Of a stretch of 64,000 nucleotides of DNA, positions 44,800 through 53,479 are shown one piece after another (the first letter of the stretch is position 1; the number at the start of each line of letters is the position of its first letter). The notes below the pieces were generated by a model. The model did no database searches and was not told the origin of the DNA. It saw only the letters and a program-made list of their open reading frames with translations. This DNA comes from JAGZHZ01 sp963929865 (GTDB lineage: Bacteria > Bacillota > Clostridia > Lachnospirales > Lachnospiraceae), in NCBI GenBank assembly GCA_963929865.1, contig CAWVKK010000042.1, positions 14,837 to 78,836 on the forward strand, in the 5' to 3' direction. The position numbers were made by a program, and so were the translations under genes.

Positions 44800-46035
44800 A
44801 TGGCAGCAATTTTTCTTTCGCCTGTCTACCTCGCAGTCAATCTGTATGTGGCATGGCGAATGCTTTTATGGATGAGAACATGCAGCAGCGTATTTCAGAA
44901 TCCGGTTTTTCAGGGGATTTTTATTGGAATTTACGTGATTTTTGCGACTTCGGTGCTGACGGGATTTTTGATTAAAAAACCGGTAAGGCTGCGCCGATGC
45001 CTGAAAAATATCGGAAATTATTTTCTGGGGATTTTTCTGTATGTGCTTATGCCTGTCTTTTTTTTGGAAATTCTGGGAATCATAGGAAGAGTGTTCCTTC
45101 AGTGGACATGGGTAGGAGAGAAGGATACGCTGATGGTCGGAGGCAGTCTCTGCGCCGCGCTGGTTGCGGGAGTCAGTCTGTACGGTGTATACAACGCCAG
45201 AAGAATCCGGGTTACGCCGTATCAGATCAGACTGGAGAAAGAAATTCCGGGGAAAAAATCTCTCACAATCGTTCTGGCGGCGGATCTCCACCTGGGATAT
45301 AACAGCGGGGAACGCCAGGTAAAGAAAATGGTAGATCAGATCAACAGACAAAATCCTGACTTGGTGTGCATAGCAGGAGATATCTTTGACAATGAATTCG
45401 AAGCGGTAAAAAATCCGGAAAAGATTCAGAAAACGCTAAGACAGATCAAAGCGTCATACGGAGTCTACGCGTGTTGGGGAAACCACGATATCAGCGAGCC
45501 GATCCTCGCAGGGTTTACATTTGCAGGCGCGCAGGGGAGACAACTGCAAGATGAGCGGATGGAACAGTTTGTAAAGAAAGCCGGCATTACCATTTTGAAC
45601 GATGAGATCCGCCTGATCAAGGGAAGCTTTTATCTTGCAGGGAGAAAAGATCTGGAGCGCGCAAAGAAAATAGAGGGAGGCAGAAAGTCTGCGCAGGAAC
45701 TCTTAGCAGGCGCGGACAGAGAAAAACCGATTTTTGTGATGGATCACCAGCCTAAAGAGCTGGCAGAGCTTGCCAAAGCGGGCGCGGACCTGGATCTTTG
45801 CGGACACACGCACGGAGGACAGCTTTTCCCGGGAAACTTTGCCATAGAGCTGGGATGGGAGAATGCGTATGGATGCCTGAAAAAGGACGAGATGTATAAT
45901 ATCGTGACGTCCGGTACGGGAATTTGGGGTCCTAATATGAGAATCGGGACAAAAAGCGAGATCTGCGTCATACATGTAGAATGCGGCGGTCGCGCAAGAG
46001 CTTCTTGCGGCTGTGAAAAAAACGTGCTACAATAA
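44800..46035 (+). CDS. Membrane-anchored metallophosphoesterase
   Basis: A 411-residue protein with four hydrophobic segments in the first 150 residues (about 5-25, 40-60, 75-105 and 115-133), followed by a calcineurin-like phosphoesterase domain facing the outside or membrane surface. Metal-binding motifs are ADLHLGY (near 164), GDIFDNE, GNHD and GHTHGGQLF (near 332). The layout resembles YkuE/YpbG-like phosphoesterases. The substrate is unknown; lipid intermediates or nucleotides are possibilities. It has its own promoter. The C-terminus has a short basic and Cys-containing tail. Confidence 0.88.
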   Translation: MAAIFLSPVYLAVNLYVAWRMLLWMRTCSSVFQNPVFQGIFIGIYVIFATSVLTGFLIKKPVRLRRCLKNIGNYFLGIFLYVLMPVFFLEILGIIGRVFLQWTWVGEKDTLMVGGSLCAALVAGVSLYGVYNARRIRVTPYQIRLEKEIPGKKSLTIVLAADLHLGYNSGERQVKKMVDQINRQNPDLVCIAGDIFDNEFEAVKNPEKIQKTLRQIKASYGVYACWGNHDISEPILAGFTFAGAQGRQLQDERMEQFVKKAGITILNDEIRLIKGSFYLAGRKDLERAKKIEGGRKSAQELLAGADREKPIFVMDHQPKELAELAKAGADLDLCGHTHGGQLFPGNFAIELGWENAYGCLKKDEMYNIVTSGTGIWGPNMRIGTKSEICVIHVECGGRARASCGCEKNVLQ

Positions 46036-46044
46036 CGGCAGGAT

Positions 46045-46110
46045 GCCGGGATCTTCCGCTTCCGCGCCGGTCCTGCAAAGCGGGGCGGTACGGAAGCAGA
46101 AGGTCCCGGC
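46045..46110 (+). repeat. Long near-perfect hairpin, not a terminator
   Basis: A 25-bp stem with two mismatches and two G-T pairs joins 46045-46069 and 46086-46110, closed by a 16-base loop. GC content is high and no T run follows, so an intrinsic terminator is unlikely. It fills most of the gap between the phosphoesterase and cyclophilin genes. A REP/MITE-type repeat or a structured RNA is possible. Confidence 0.65.
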
Positions 46111-46143
46111 GCTGCGACATTACACAGAAAGGTCTTAGATAAG

Positions 46144-46767
46144 ATGGAGATAGGACAATTAGCAGCGTTTTGCGTGACAGTTGTGCTGGCGGGGATTGTA
46201 GTCTTTCAGTGCAAAAAAAATCGGACAAAAGGCGGCGCCGCCAAGGAATGGCGCGCGCACGGGACGCTCTCGGGCAGACATCATGCCCGTATGAAGATTA
46301 AAGACTACGGAACGGTATCCATTGAACTTTATGCAGACGAAGCGCCCATTACGGTGACAAACTTTATCAATCTGACAAAAAGAGGGTTTTACAATGGACT
46401 GACTTTTCACAGGGTGATCGATGGATTCATGATTCAGGGAGGAGATCCGAAGCACGACGGGACGGGAGGATCTGAACAGAGAATCCGGGGAGAATTTCCT
46501 TCAAACGGCGTCGAAAATCCGCTGCTCCATAAAAGGGGAGCGATCTCTATGGCGCGCTCAGCAGGAGCTGACAGCGCAAGCTCGCAGTTTTTTCTGGTCC
46601 AGAGAGACAGCAGTCACCTGGACGGAGATTACGCCGTCTTTGGATATGTCACAGACGGCATGGAGGTCATTGACCGGATCTGCGAAGAGACGAAGATACA
46701 GGACAATGACGGAAGCGTTGCAAGAGAAGATCAGCCGGTAATCGAGGAAATCGCCATGATTGACTGA
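46144..46767 (+). CDS. Cyclophilin-type peptidyl-prolyl isomerase, membrane-anchored
   Basis: A 207-residue protein with an N-terminal transmembrane anchor (about residues 5-22) and a cyclophilin domain (about 42-205). Active-site motifs are FHRVIDGFMIQGGDP (about 92-106) and SSQFFLVQ (near 147). The anchor would place the isomerase outside the membrane, where it could assist folding of exported proteins. Cyclophilins of this length are usually PpiB-like and cytoplasmic, so the anchor is notable. It follows the 46045 hairpin. No signal cleavage site is clear. Confidence 0.9.
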   Translation: MEIGQLAAFCVTVVLAGIVVFQCKKNRTKGGAAKEWRAHGTLSGRHHARMKIKDYGTVSIELYADEAPITVTNFINLTKRGFYNGLTFHRVIDGFMIQGGDPKHDGTGGSEQRIRGEFPSNGVENPLLHKRGAISMARSAGADSASSQFFLVQRDSSHLDGDYAVFGYVTDGMEVIDRICEETKIQDNDGSVAREDQPVIEEIAMID

Positions 46768-46892
46768 GACAGGAATGGTGAAGCGCAAATCGGCGCTTTT
46801 CAGAAAGAGGACAATAGAAGCGTCCAAATAATGACAATGTATAAAAATAAAATATAAAACGGCAAAATGACGGTTTTTCTGAATAAGAATGC

Positions 46893-46921
46893 TTGACATA
46901 TGAATAAATATACAATATAAT
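46893..46921 (+). promoter_or_regulatory. Consensus promoter of the C69 dipeptidase gene
   Basis: A perfect TTGACA (46893-46898), 17 bases, and a perfect TATAAT (46916-46921). This is the strongest sigma-A consensus I saw in the window. The gap 46768-46892 also holds a weak AAGCGC/GCGCTT hairpin after the cyclophilin gene. Confidence 0.85.
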
Positions 46922-46956
46922 AGACGATGATCAACGATTGAAAGGAGAACGGATTT

Positions 46957-48522
46957 ATGGTATTTTCCAAGTCTAAATTTTTAATCCCTTTGATGGGAGG
47001 TTTTGTTTTATGTGCATCTTCCCTCAGCTCTTTAGCGTGCACTTCTATCTATGTCGGATCGGAGCTTACAGAGGATGGATCCACGATGTTTGCGCGCTCG
47101 GAGGATATTGCCAACAGCTATAACAAGCTGTTTTACGTAAGCCCTGCAGGGGCTCACAAAGCCGGTGAAACGTATCAGGGATGCTATGGATTTACATATG
47201 AGTTTACGCACGACACTTACCGCTACACCGCTTTCAGCGATGACAACGGAGAGGGAGTCGGCAATATCTGCCCGGACTGCGGCAGTGACCATGTACACAC
47301 CCCGTATCAGGCAGGCGGCACAAACGAGATGGGCGTGACCGTCAGCGCTACAGAGACGATCGGTTCTTCCGACGCTGTCTATGAGGTGGAGCCGTATGAG
47401 GATCTGGGAATTGAAGAAGCCGAGATCGTCACTGTACTGCTCAGCGAAGCCGGCACGGCAAGAGAGGCGGTTGACCTTTTGCTGAATATCTATGATACAG
47501 CAGGATGCTGCGGCGGATCTGGTCTTTTTATCGCAGACAACAATGAGACCTGGTACATTGAAAACACGACCGGACATCAGTATATTGCCCTGAAGCTGAA
47601 CGATTCTCTCGTTTTTGCCCAGCCAAATATGTCAGTGATCGGTCTGATCGACTTAGATGATACGGAAAATGTCATTGCATCCGAAAACCTGATTGCCGTT
47701 GCAAAGGAAGCCGGCACGTATGTAGGCGATGAAGAGCAGAACACGATCGACTATGTAGCCTCTTACAATTATGATCAGACAGCCAACGGACGTATGGTCG
47801 ACGCCCTGAACTATCTGAACGGGGAGGCAGACGAGGAGCCGGCGGCAAGCGACTACACGATTTCCAACGTAGACGCAGACGGCAACATCGTTCCTCTGTA
47901 CACAAATATCACACTGGACCGTGAGTATTCCGTAGAAGATATCGTAAACTTTTACCATATCAGCAGCATTGGATATACACGCAACTTAGAGACCCATATC
48001 TTCCAGATCTTTAAGGACGACAGCGTGACAGACACGGTAGAGTGGGTAGCTATGGATGACGCCAGCTACAGCGTCTTCGTTCCTTACTATCCGATGCTGA
48101 CAAACGATACGTATGAAGGATACCAGCTGAGTACGGCGCCTTCTGAATTTACCGAGGAAGAGCCGGCAGATGCGGATCTGTATTATCCTTCTACGACAAC
48201 AGTGCGCGATGGGGATGAGCGCGTGACCGTGGAAGGCTTCTGCGTACTGCCTGAAAACTGGGCAGATTCGTGCTACTGGACATTTGACGCGCTGTCTAAC
48301 CTTGTTGAATTCGGCAGTCTGAGCGATGAGCAGATTGGAAATATCAGCGCATCGTTGGCAGAGCTGCAGGCACAGTGCTACGAGGCCTATACACAGATGC
48401 AGGATGCCGTAGCGAGCGCAGAGACAGCCGAGGCAGCAGCTGAGGCTGTGACAGCAATCAGCGCGGACACAGCGTCTGAGGTACATGCCGCCGCAGTAGA
48501 GCTGGTAAACAGTGTAAAATAA
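46957..48522 (+). CDS. Secreted C69-family dipeptidase
   Basis: A 521-residue peptidase C69 (dipeptidase, N-terminal nucleophile) family enzyme. The signal peptide is residues 1-27, and cleavage at SLA-CTS exposes Cys28, which the family uses as the N-terminal nucleophile. Further motifs include FARSEDI near residue 47 and GVTVSATETI near 129. The C-terminal part ends in an Ala-rich helix without a wall anchor. Its consensus promoter and biased codons suggest strong expression. It would hydrolyse dipeptides outside the cell, supplying amino acids. The gene is monocistronic. Confidence 0.93.
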   Translation: MVFSKSKFLIPLMGGFVLCASSLSSLACTSIYVGSELTEDGSTMFARSEDIANSYNKLFYVSPAGAHKAGETYQGCYGFTYEFTHDTYRYTAFSDDNGEGVGNICPDCGSDHVHTPYQAGGTNEMGVTVSATETIGSSDAVYEVEPYEDLGIEEAEIVTVLLSEAGTAREAVDLLLNIYDTAGCCGGSGLFIADNNETWYIENTTGHQYIALKLNDSLVFAQPNMSVIGLIDLDDTENVIASENLIAVAKEAGTYVGDEEQNTIDYVASYNYDQTANGRMVDALNYLNGEADEEPAASDYTISNVDADGNIVPLYTNITLDREYSVEDIVNFYHISSIGYTRNLETHIFQIFKDDSVTDTVEWVAMDDASYSVFVPYYPMLTNDTYEGYQLSTAPSEFTEEEPADADLYYPSTTTVRDGDERVTVEGFCVLPENWADSCYWTFDALSNLVEFGSLSDEQIGNISASLAELQAQCYEAYTQMQDAVASAETAEAAAEAVTAISADTASEVHAAAVELVNSVK

Positions 48523-48538
48523 TAAAAGACAATATAAG

Positions 48539-48572
48539 AAAGGAACTGCCTTATCCGTAAGGCAGTTCCTTT
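48539..48572. terminator. Bidirectional terminator between convergent genes
   Basis: A 15-bp perfect stem (48539-48553 with 48558-48572) with a TCCG loop sits between the rightward dipeptidase and leftward flavin reductase genes. Confidence 0.8.
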
Positions 48573-48598
48573 CATAAAAGCAGCCGTATGCGCCGCGG

Positions 48599-49102
48599 CT
48601 ATTTTTTGACGAACACTTTTTGAATCTCCGCGATATACATGGTGTGGTAATCATGGTCAGGATACCATTTTTCGTCCATCTCTTTCGCGAGAAAGTGCTG
48701 CGGCGGCATCTCGGCGGCGTACAATTTTTTGCATACAAAAATCATAGAGGCTTCCTCAAATGCAACCGTGTCTTCCAATGCGGTCGGAGTCAGAGAGGCC
48801 TCTTTTATTTTGTCGCAGTCCCGCCCTGAGACAGAGCCGCATAGAGACAAAGCTTTTCGGTAAGATTCCTCGAAAAAAGAAACGGTAAACGTATCGCAGC
48901 GGTCGATAAACTCTTTTGTGTAACGGCTCCGGCGGATATAACAGGTGAGCGCGTTTTTGCCCCACCATACGCCAAGCGCGCCCCAGCTCGCCGTCATGGT
49001 ATTGCAGCGGTCTTTCGTACCGGCTGTGATCAGCATCCACTCTTTTCCGATTTTTGTAAACGGGTTCAGACAAAGCTCCTGTGCGGAAATTTCCTGAAAC
49101 AT
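48599..49102 (-). CDS. Flavin reductase-like protein
   Basis: A 167-residue protein of the flavin reductase/FMN-binding split-barrel type. It has the motif TMTASWGALGVWW near residue 35 and a beta-rich fold with a C-terminal H-x-x-x-I pattern. The short length fits the family. It may reduce FMN with NAD(P)H or bind flavin for an unidentified partner. It is alone on its strand, leftward, with a ribosome binding site (complement of TCCTCC) ahead of the ATG. The assignment comes from motifs and length only. Confidence 0.82.
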   Translation of the reverse strand: MFQEISAQELCLNPFTKIGKEWMLITAGTKDRCNTMTASWGALGVWWGKNALTCYIRRSRYTKEFIDRCDTFTVSFFEESYRKALSLCGSVSGRDCDKIKEASLTPTALEDTVAFEEASMIFVCKKLYAAEMPPQHFLAKEMDEKWYPDHDYHTMYIAEIQKVFVKK

Positions 49103-49206
49103 ATCGTATCCTCCTAATATTTTTTCTCTATTATAGCGCAGACAGATTTCTTTCTCAAGAAGAGAAAAATGTAGTATAATAAAAAAAAAGAAAAAAGGTG
49201 AGAAAA

Positions 49207-49779
49207 ATGAAGAAAAAATTAGCGGTTTTTTTCCCCGGGAGACGATACGGCGTGGACTGCCCGCTCTTGTATTATGCAGAAAAAATCTGCCGAAATCACG
49301 GATATGAGACGATATTGCTCCACTATTCCGAATACAGAGATGTAAAAGATATGGTCAGCATCTCGGAAAATATAAAGCAGGTCAAGAAATATCTGGAACA
49401 GAGGTTAGCCCAGGTCTGCTGGGAAGAGTATGAGAGAATCGTCTTCGTCTCGAAAAGCATCGGAACGGTTCTGGCAGGATATACCGAACAGAAAAATCAC
49501 CTGCATGTACATCACATTTATCTGACGCCGCTGGCTGAAACGTTCCCCTACATGAAAAAAGAAAATACGATGGTGATCGCCGGGACGGAAGATCCGTACC
49601 TGCCTGCCGCAAAGCTGCAGCAATTCTGCAAGGAGAATGGAATAGAAGTAAGATGGATACAAGGAGTGCGCCATAGCCTGGAGGAGGAATCCGTGCGCAA
49701 AACCTTGCTTTATCTGGAACAGATTATGGAATGGATAGAAGAATTTATGGTTGTCTTATCTGACAGGAGTGTGCTATAA
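49207..49779 (+). CDS. Alpha/beta-hydrolase-like protein
   Basis: A 190-residue protein with an alpha/beta-hydrolase-like fold. A G-x-S-x-G-like segment is SKSIGTVLAG (near residue 78), and candidate acid and His positions are GTEDPYLP (near 126) and VRHSLEEES (near 152). It is shorter than most hydrolases. There is no signal peptide. ATG 49207 is selected, with AAGGTG seven bases upstream; a GTG at 49198 is too close to the site. A TATAAT box at 49175-49180 may be its -10. The substrate is not known; it may be a small esterase or deacylase. Confidence 0.75.
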   Translation: MKKKLAVFFPGRRYGVDCPLLYYAEKICRNHGYETILLHYSEYRDVKDMVSISENIKQVKKYLEQRLAQVCWEEYERIVFVSKSIGTVLAGYTEQKNHLHVHHIYLTPLAETFPYMKKENTMVIAGTEDPYLPAAKLQQFCKENGIEVRWIQGVRHSLEEESVRKTLLYLEQIMEWIEEFMVVLSDRSVL

Positions 49780-49780
49780 T
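49751..49780 (+). promoter_or_regulatory. xpt: Promoter of xpt, inside the preceding gene
   Basis: TTGTCT (49751-49756) and TGc plus a perfect TATAAT (49775-49780) are spaced by 18 bases. The -10 overlaps the stop codon of the hydrolase-like gene. Confidence 0.65.
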
Positions 49781-49828
49781 CCCTTCGATATCTTGCAATG
49801 AGATAACGGCAATTCTGCTGATTTTACA

Positions 49829-49851
49829 CGGCAGGCGTCCTGAAGCTGCCG
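49829..49851 (+). other. Hairpin before the xpt ribosome binding site
   Basis: CGGCAG pairs with CTGCCG (49829-49834 with 49846-49851) directly ahead of GGGAGAGG. I found no purine riboswitch core here, so this is only a possible local control element. Confidence 0.4.
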
Positions 49852-49867
49852 GGAGAGGAACGGAAAG

Positions 49868-50458
49868 ATGGAGCTTTTAAAAAAAAGAATTCAAAAAGAC
49901 GGAATCGTAAAAGAGGGAAATGTTTTGAAAGTAGACCAGTTCTTAAATCATCAGATGGATATTGAACTGCTCAATGAAATAGGAAAGGAATTTAAACGAC
50001 GCTTTGCAGATAAAAAAGTGGACAAGATTTTGACGATTGAATCTTCCGGAATTGGAATTGCCTGTATTGCGGCGCAGTATTTTCATGTCCCGGTGGTGTT
50101 TGCAAAAAAAAGTCAGAGCGTCAATCTGGACGGAGAATCGTTTATCACAAAAATCGAGTCGTTTACGCACAAAAAAACATACGACGTCATCGTATCGAAG
50201 AAATATCTCAAAAAGGGAGAACATATTTTAATTATCGACGACTTTATGGCAAACGGATGCGCTGTAAACGGTCTGCTTGATATTTTGGAGGACGCCGGGG
50301 CGATTGTGGAAGGCGTCGGAATTGTAATTGAAAAGGGCTTTCAAGATGGAGGAAAATCGATTCGCAAAAGAGGAATCCAGGTCGAATCTCTTGCAATTGT
50401 AGAGGAGATGAATGCGGCGGATGGAACCGTAGTATTCCGGGAAGAAAGCGCGCGATAG
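49868..50458 (+). CDS. xpt: Xanthine phosphoribosyltransferase
   Basis: A 196-residue purine salvage enzyme that transfers the ribose-phosphate of PRPP to xanthine. The PRPP loop is ILIIDDFMANGCAV (near residue 122), and the N-terminal part has the ESSGIGIACIAA segment expected for Xpt. Length and motifs match Gram-positive Xpt. Its promoter overlaps the previous gene. The leader is only about 80 bases and, despite the usual link between xpt and purine riboswitches, none is evident. The aspartate kinase gene follows 22 bases after its stop. Confidence 0.95.
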   Translation: MELLKKRIQKDGIVKEGNVLKVDQFLNHQMDIELLNEIGKEFKRRFADKKVDKILTIESSGIGIACIAAQYFHVPVVFAKKSQSVNLDGESFITKIESFTHKKTYDVIVSKKYLKKGEHILIIDDFMANGCAVNGLLDILEDAGAIVEGVGIVIEKGFQDGGKSIRKRGIQVESLAIVEEMNAADGTVVFREESAR

Positions 50459-50480
50459 AAAGAATGGAGGAAAAAGTTTC

Positions 50481-51800
50481 ATGAAGAAAGTGGTAAAGTT
50501 TGGAGGGAGCTCTCTGGCGAGTGCGGAGCAGTTTCGGAAAGTAGGGGATATCATCCATGCAGATGAGTCCAGAAGATACGTAGTGCCGTCGGCGCCGGGA
50601 AAGCGGTATGAAAAAGATGTGAAGGTGACGGATATGCTGTATCGCTGCTATGAGGCGGCAGAAAAGGGAGAACCGTTCGCCGATCATTTTAACGCGATTA
50701 AAACGCGCTATGAGGAGATTATTGACGGACTTCATCTTGATTTCTCTCTGGAGAAGGAGTTTGAAAAGATCGAGGAGCTGTTCAGGGCAGGAGCAGGCAA
50801 AGACTATGCGGCGTCGCGCGGAGAGTACTTAAACGGTCTGATTATGGCGAACTATCTGGGATACGAGTTTATCGACGCGGCAGACGTGATTGTGTTTGAC
50901 GAAAGCGGAGCGTATGATGACGAAAAGACGATGGAAAAATTAAAGGCAAGACTGACAGACGTGGAATGTGCCGTGATTCCGGGATTCTACGGAGCCATGG
51001 AGGACGGAAAGGTCAAGACTTTTTCCAGAGGAGGATCGGACATCACAGGCTCTATTGTGGCGAAGGCAGTGTGCGCGGATCTGTATGAGAACTGGACGGA
51101 CGTCTCCGGATTTTTAGTTTCTGACCCGAAGATTATCTTTAACCCGGAAGTGATAGAGACGATTACATACCGGGAGCTGAGAGAGCTTTCCTATATGGGT
51201 GCAACCGTACTGCATGAAGACGCGATCTTCCCGGTGCGCAGCATGGGAATTCCGATTAACATCAGAAACACAAATAAGCCGGAGGACCCGGGAACTCTGA
51301 TTGTGGAGAACACATGCAGACAGCCGAAATATACGATTACAGGCATCGCAGGAAAAAAAGGATTTGTCGCAATCAACATTGAAAAGGATATGATGAACTC
51401 TGAGATCGGATTTGGCAGAAAGGTGCTGAGCGTGTTTGAGGAAAACGGCATCTCTTTCGAACACATCCCTTCAGGCATCGATACGCTTTCGGTATTTGTC
51501 CATCAGACAGAGTTTGTGGCGAAGGAGCAGAAAATTTTGGCAGAGCTGCACCGCGCCGTCAATCCGGATCTGATCGATCTGGAGGCGGATCTGGCGCTGA
51601 TTGCAGTGGTGGGAAGAGGAATGAAATCGACACGGGGAACGGCCGGAAGAATCTTTTCCGCTCTGGCGCACGCGAATGTCAACGTAAAAATGATTGACCA
51701 AGGCTCGAGCGAGCTGAACATTATTATCGGCGTCAGCAACCGGGATTTCGAGACTGCAATCAAAGCCATCTATGATATTTTTGTGACGATTCAGCTGTAA
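50481..51800 (+). CDS. Aspartate kinase
   Basis: A 439-residue aspartokinase that phosphorylates aspartate, the first step to lysine, threonine, methionine and diaminopimelate. The N-terminal motif VVKFGGSSLAS is at residues 4-14, with the catalytic region RGGSDITGS (near 189). Two ACT-like regulatory segments occupy about residues 295-439, which suggests feedback control by an amino acid. The gene is close to xpt and on the same strand, so read-through is possible. No dapA or hom gene is nearby. Confidence 0.95.
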   Translation: MKKVVKFGGSSLASAEQFRKVGDIIHADESRRYVVPSAPGKRYEKDVKVTDMLYRCYEAAEKGEPFADHFNAIKTRYEEIIDGLHLDFSLEKEFEKIEELFRAGAGKDYAASRGEYLNGLIMANYLGYEFIDAADVIVFDESGAYDDEKTMEKLKARLTDVECAVIPGFYGAMEDGKVKTFSRGGSDITGSIVAKAVCADLYENWTDVSGFLVSDPKIIFNPEVIETITYRELRELSYMGATVLHEDAIFPVRSMGIPINIRNTNKPEDPGTLIVENTCRQPKYTITGIAGKKGFVAINIEKDMMNSEIGFGRKVLSVFEENGISFEHIPSGIDTLSVFVHQTEFVAKEQKILAELHRAVNPDLIDLEADLALIAVVGRGMKSTRGTAGRIFSALAHANVNVKMIDQGSSELNIIIGVSNRDFETAIKAIYDIFVTIQL

Positions 51801-51893
51801 TCAGCGAGAAAAAGACACATCTGGAGGAGAAAAATCCGAAGGAAGTGTCTTTTGCTGCATTTAGACAATTTTGCGCGGCAAAAGGCTGTGTCA

Positions 51894-51922
51894 TTGACAA
51901 ATGGAAAAAGGTTCACTAAAAT
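51894..51922 (+). promoter_or_regulatory. Promoter of the ModA-like gene
   Basis: TTGACA (51894-51899) and TAAAAT (51917-51922) are spaced by 17 bases. Transcription would begin near 51929, leaving a leader of about 105 bases. Confidence 0.7.
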
Positions 51923-51955
51923 AGAGATAACGCATGGAGGAAAGAAACGAATTGA

Positions 51956-52016
51956 CACACAGGGACGCTGCCCTGCCGAAGGGGGTTCCTGAAAACAGGA
52001 ATGTGCAGGACAGAGT
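51956..52016 (+). promoter_or_regulatory. Structured leader of the ModA-like gene
   Basis: CACA (51957-51960) can pair with TGTG (52002-52005), enclosing an AGGG/CCCT stem, the motif CCGAAGGGGG and a perfect TTCCTG-AAAA-CAGGAA hairpin (51986-52001). It ends CAGGACAGAG, 10 bases before the ribosome binding site. The CCGAAGG and AGGACAGAG elements recall the glycine riboswitch, but the usual CTCTCAGG strand is missing, so I do not assign a class. Confidence 0.5.
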
Positions 52017-52033
52017 TGGATAGGAGTATATCT

Positions 52034-53362
52034 ATGAAGAAAAAAATAACGGGCGTATGTACAGCAGTACTTCTCCTGGCGGCAGCCGCAGTCTGGAGCA
52101 GTCAAAGCGGAAGAGAAAAAGAGACGGTGAGCGAGAAAGAGATTCAGACAGAGCGGACAGCGCAAAACCGGCAGACACAGACGGAATCTTTGACAGACAA
52201 AGAGAAGACGCAGGAAGAAGAGAGCGGTTCCGGGGAGAAACAGGAGAAGGAAAGCCAGACACAGCAGAACTCTTTGATCGAGACAAAAAAGAAAAAAGAC
52301 GCGCAGGAAGAAGAGACGCAGGAACAGCAGTATCAGGGGTCTCTGATTCGGAGGAAACAGACAGAGGGCGAAAAAGTGACAGATCCCGGGACACAAGAGA
52401 CGGAAGAGGAAATTTTTCTGCGAGACTCTTTGATCCGCAGAAAAAATCCGTCGGACACACAGCCGCAGCCGGAGACGGCTGAAGCGGAATGGCCGCATGA
52501 TGATCAGACTGAGCCGCAGCTGCAAAGCGAGACGGAAGCGCAGGGACAGACCGAGACGGAGAAGCAAAGCGAGACGGAAGCGCAGGGACAGACCGAGACG
52601 GAGAAGCAGAGCGAGGCGCAGACAGAGGGACAGAGCGAGACGGAAAAGGAGGAACTTTCCATCTTTGTGTCAGCCTCTCTAGGAGAGACGGCGGATGAGA
52701 TAAAAAAAGCGTATGAGGAGAGAAATCCGGATATCTCTGTTGTGCTGAGCGCACAAGAGGACGCCGTCCTGTATGGGGAAGCGGAAGACAGCGAGACGTA
52801 TGACGTTTATTTAAGCTCATCTTTAGAAGTTCTGGAAACGCTTGCCCGAGAAGGAAAAGTAGAAGAGGAATCAATCCAGGCGATCGCGGAGGATCCCGTC
52901 GTGCTGATTCAGACGTACGGCGGAGACAGCAACGTCACAGGCTTCGACCAGATGTTAGAGGCGCAGGATTTTGCACTCGCACAGGAGGATACCTCTCTTG
53001 GCAAAGCTTCGAGAGAGGTTTTGGAAAGCGCCGGAATTTATGAGCAGGTAAAAGAGATGGACGTCAGCGAGGTGGGAAATGCAGACGCTGTGATGGCGGC
53101 GGTGAGTACGCGCAGCAGCGAACTTGGGATTGTATACGGGACAGACGCAGCCCGCGCCCAGGGGCTGGTGGAAGTGATAGCGGAAGCGCCTGAGGAAAGC
53201 GTTTCTGAGCCCGTACGCTATTACTGCGGCACGGGAAGCAAGACGGATGGAAGCAGAGCGGAAAATAGGGGAAAAGCTTCTGAATTTTTAGCGTATCTCG
53301 ACTCAGAGGAGGCGGCCGACATTTTAAAAAAATATGGTCTTTCCTGCGATCAGCAGCCATAA
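52034..53362 (+). CDS. ModA-like binding protein with long acidic linker
   Basis: A 442-residue exported or membrane-anchored protein. A hydrophobic N-terminal segment (about residues 5-23) is followed by a linker of about 185 residues rich in Glu, Gln, Lys and Thr, containing tandem repeats of QSETEAQGQTETEK. A periplasmic-binding-protein domain of the ModA (molybdate/tungstate) type then occupies about 208-440, opening LSIFVSASLGETADEIKKAY. No lipobox is obvious and no modB/modC genes are nearby. The ligand is inferred only from the fold and could differ. It has its own promoter, a structured leader and a terminator. ATG 52034 is preceded by TAGGAG. Confidence 0.8.
   Translation: MKKKITGVCTAVLLLAAAAVWSSQSGREKETVSEKEIQTERTAQNRQTQTESLTDKEKTQEEESGSGEKQEKESQTQQNSLIETKKKKDAQEEETQEQQYQGSLIRRKQTEGEKVTDPGTQETEEEIFLRDSLIRRKNPSDTQPQPETAEAEWPHDDQTEPQLQSETEAQGQTETEKQSETEAQGQTETEKQSEAQTEGQSETEKEELSIFVSASLGETADEIKKAYEERNPDISVVLSAQEDAVLYGEAEDSETYDVYLSSSLEVLETLAREGKVEEESIQAIAEDPVVLIQTYGGDSNVTGFDQMLEAQDFALAQEDTSLGKASREVLESAGIYEQVKEMDVSEVGNADAVMAAVSTRSSELGIVYGTDAARAQGLVEVIAEAPEESVSEPVRYYCGTGSKTDGSRAENRGKASEFLAYLDSEEAADILKKYGLSCDQQP
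52522..52605 (+). repeat. Exact 42-bp tandem duplication in the linker
   Basis: Positions 52522-52563 and 52564-52605 are identical 42-base units, encoding a 14-residue repeat. A degenerate third unit follows. The exact identity suggests recent expansion by slippage or unequal crossing-over. Confidence 0.9.
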
Positions 53363-53392
53363 GGCGCGCAGGAGGGAACCAAGGATAGCCAG

Positions 53393-53421
53393 AGAATCCT
53401 GCAAAAGCAGGATTCTTTTTT
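53393..53421 (+). terminator. Terminator after the ModA-like gene
   Basis: AGAATCCTGC pairs with GCAGGATTCT (53393-53402 with 53407-53416) around an AAAA loop, followed by TTTTT. Confidence 0.9.
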
Positions 53422-53479
53422 CGGCGTCACAGAAAACACGACAATGAAAAAAACAGCATATTGAACAGGAGACGCACAG

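Noticed and set aside
46045..46110. Intrinsic terminator of the phosphoesterase gene.
   Set aside because: No T tract follows the stem, so it does not meet the pattern.
49780..49867. Purine riboswitch before xpt.
   Set aside because: I checked for the paired-loop core and did not find it in the short leader. Only a simple hairpin is present.
51956..52016. Confident assignment as a glycine riboswitch.
   Set aside because: The CCGAAGG and AGGACAGAG elements are suggestive, but the CTCTCAGG strand is missing and the gene is not a glycine gene.
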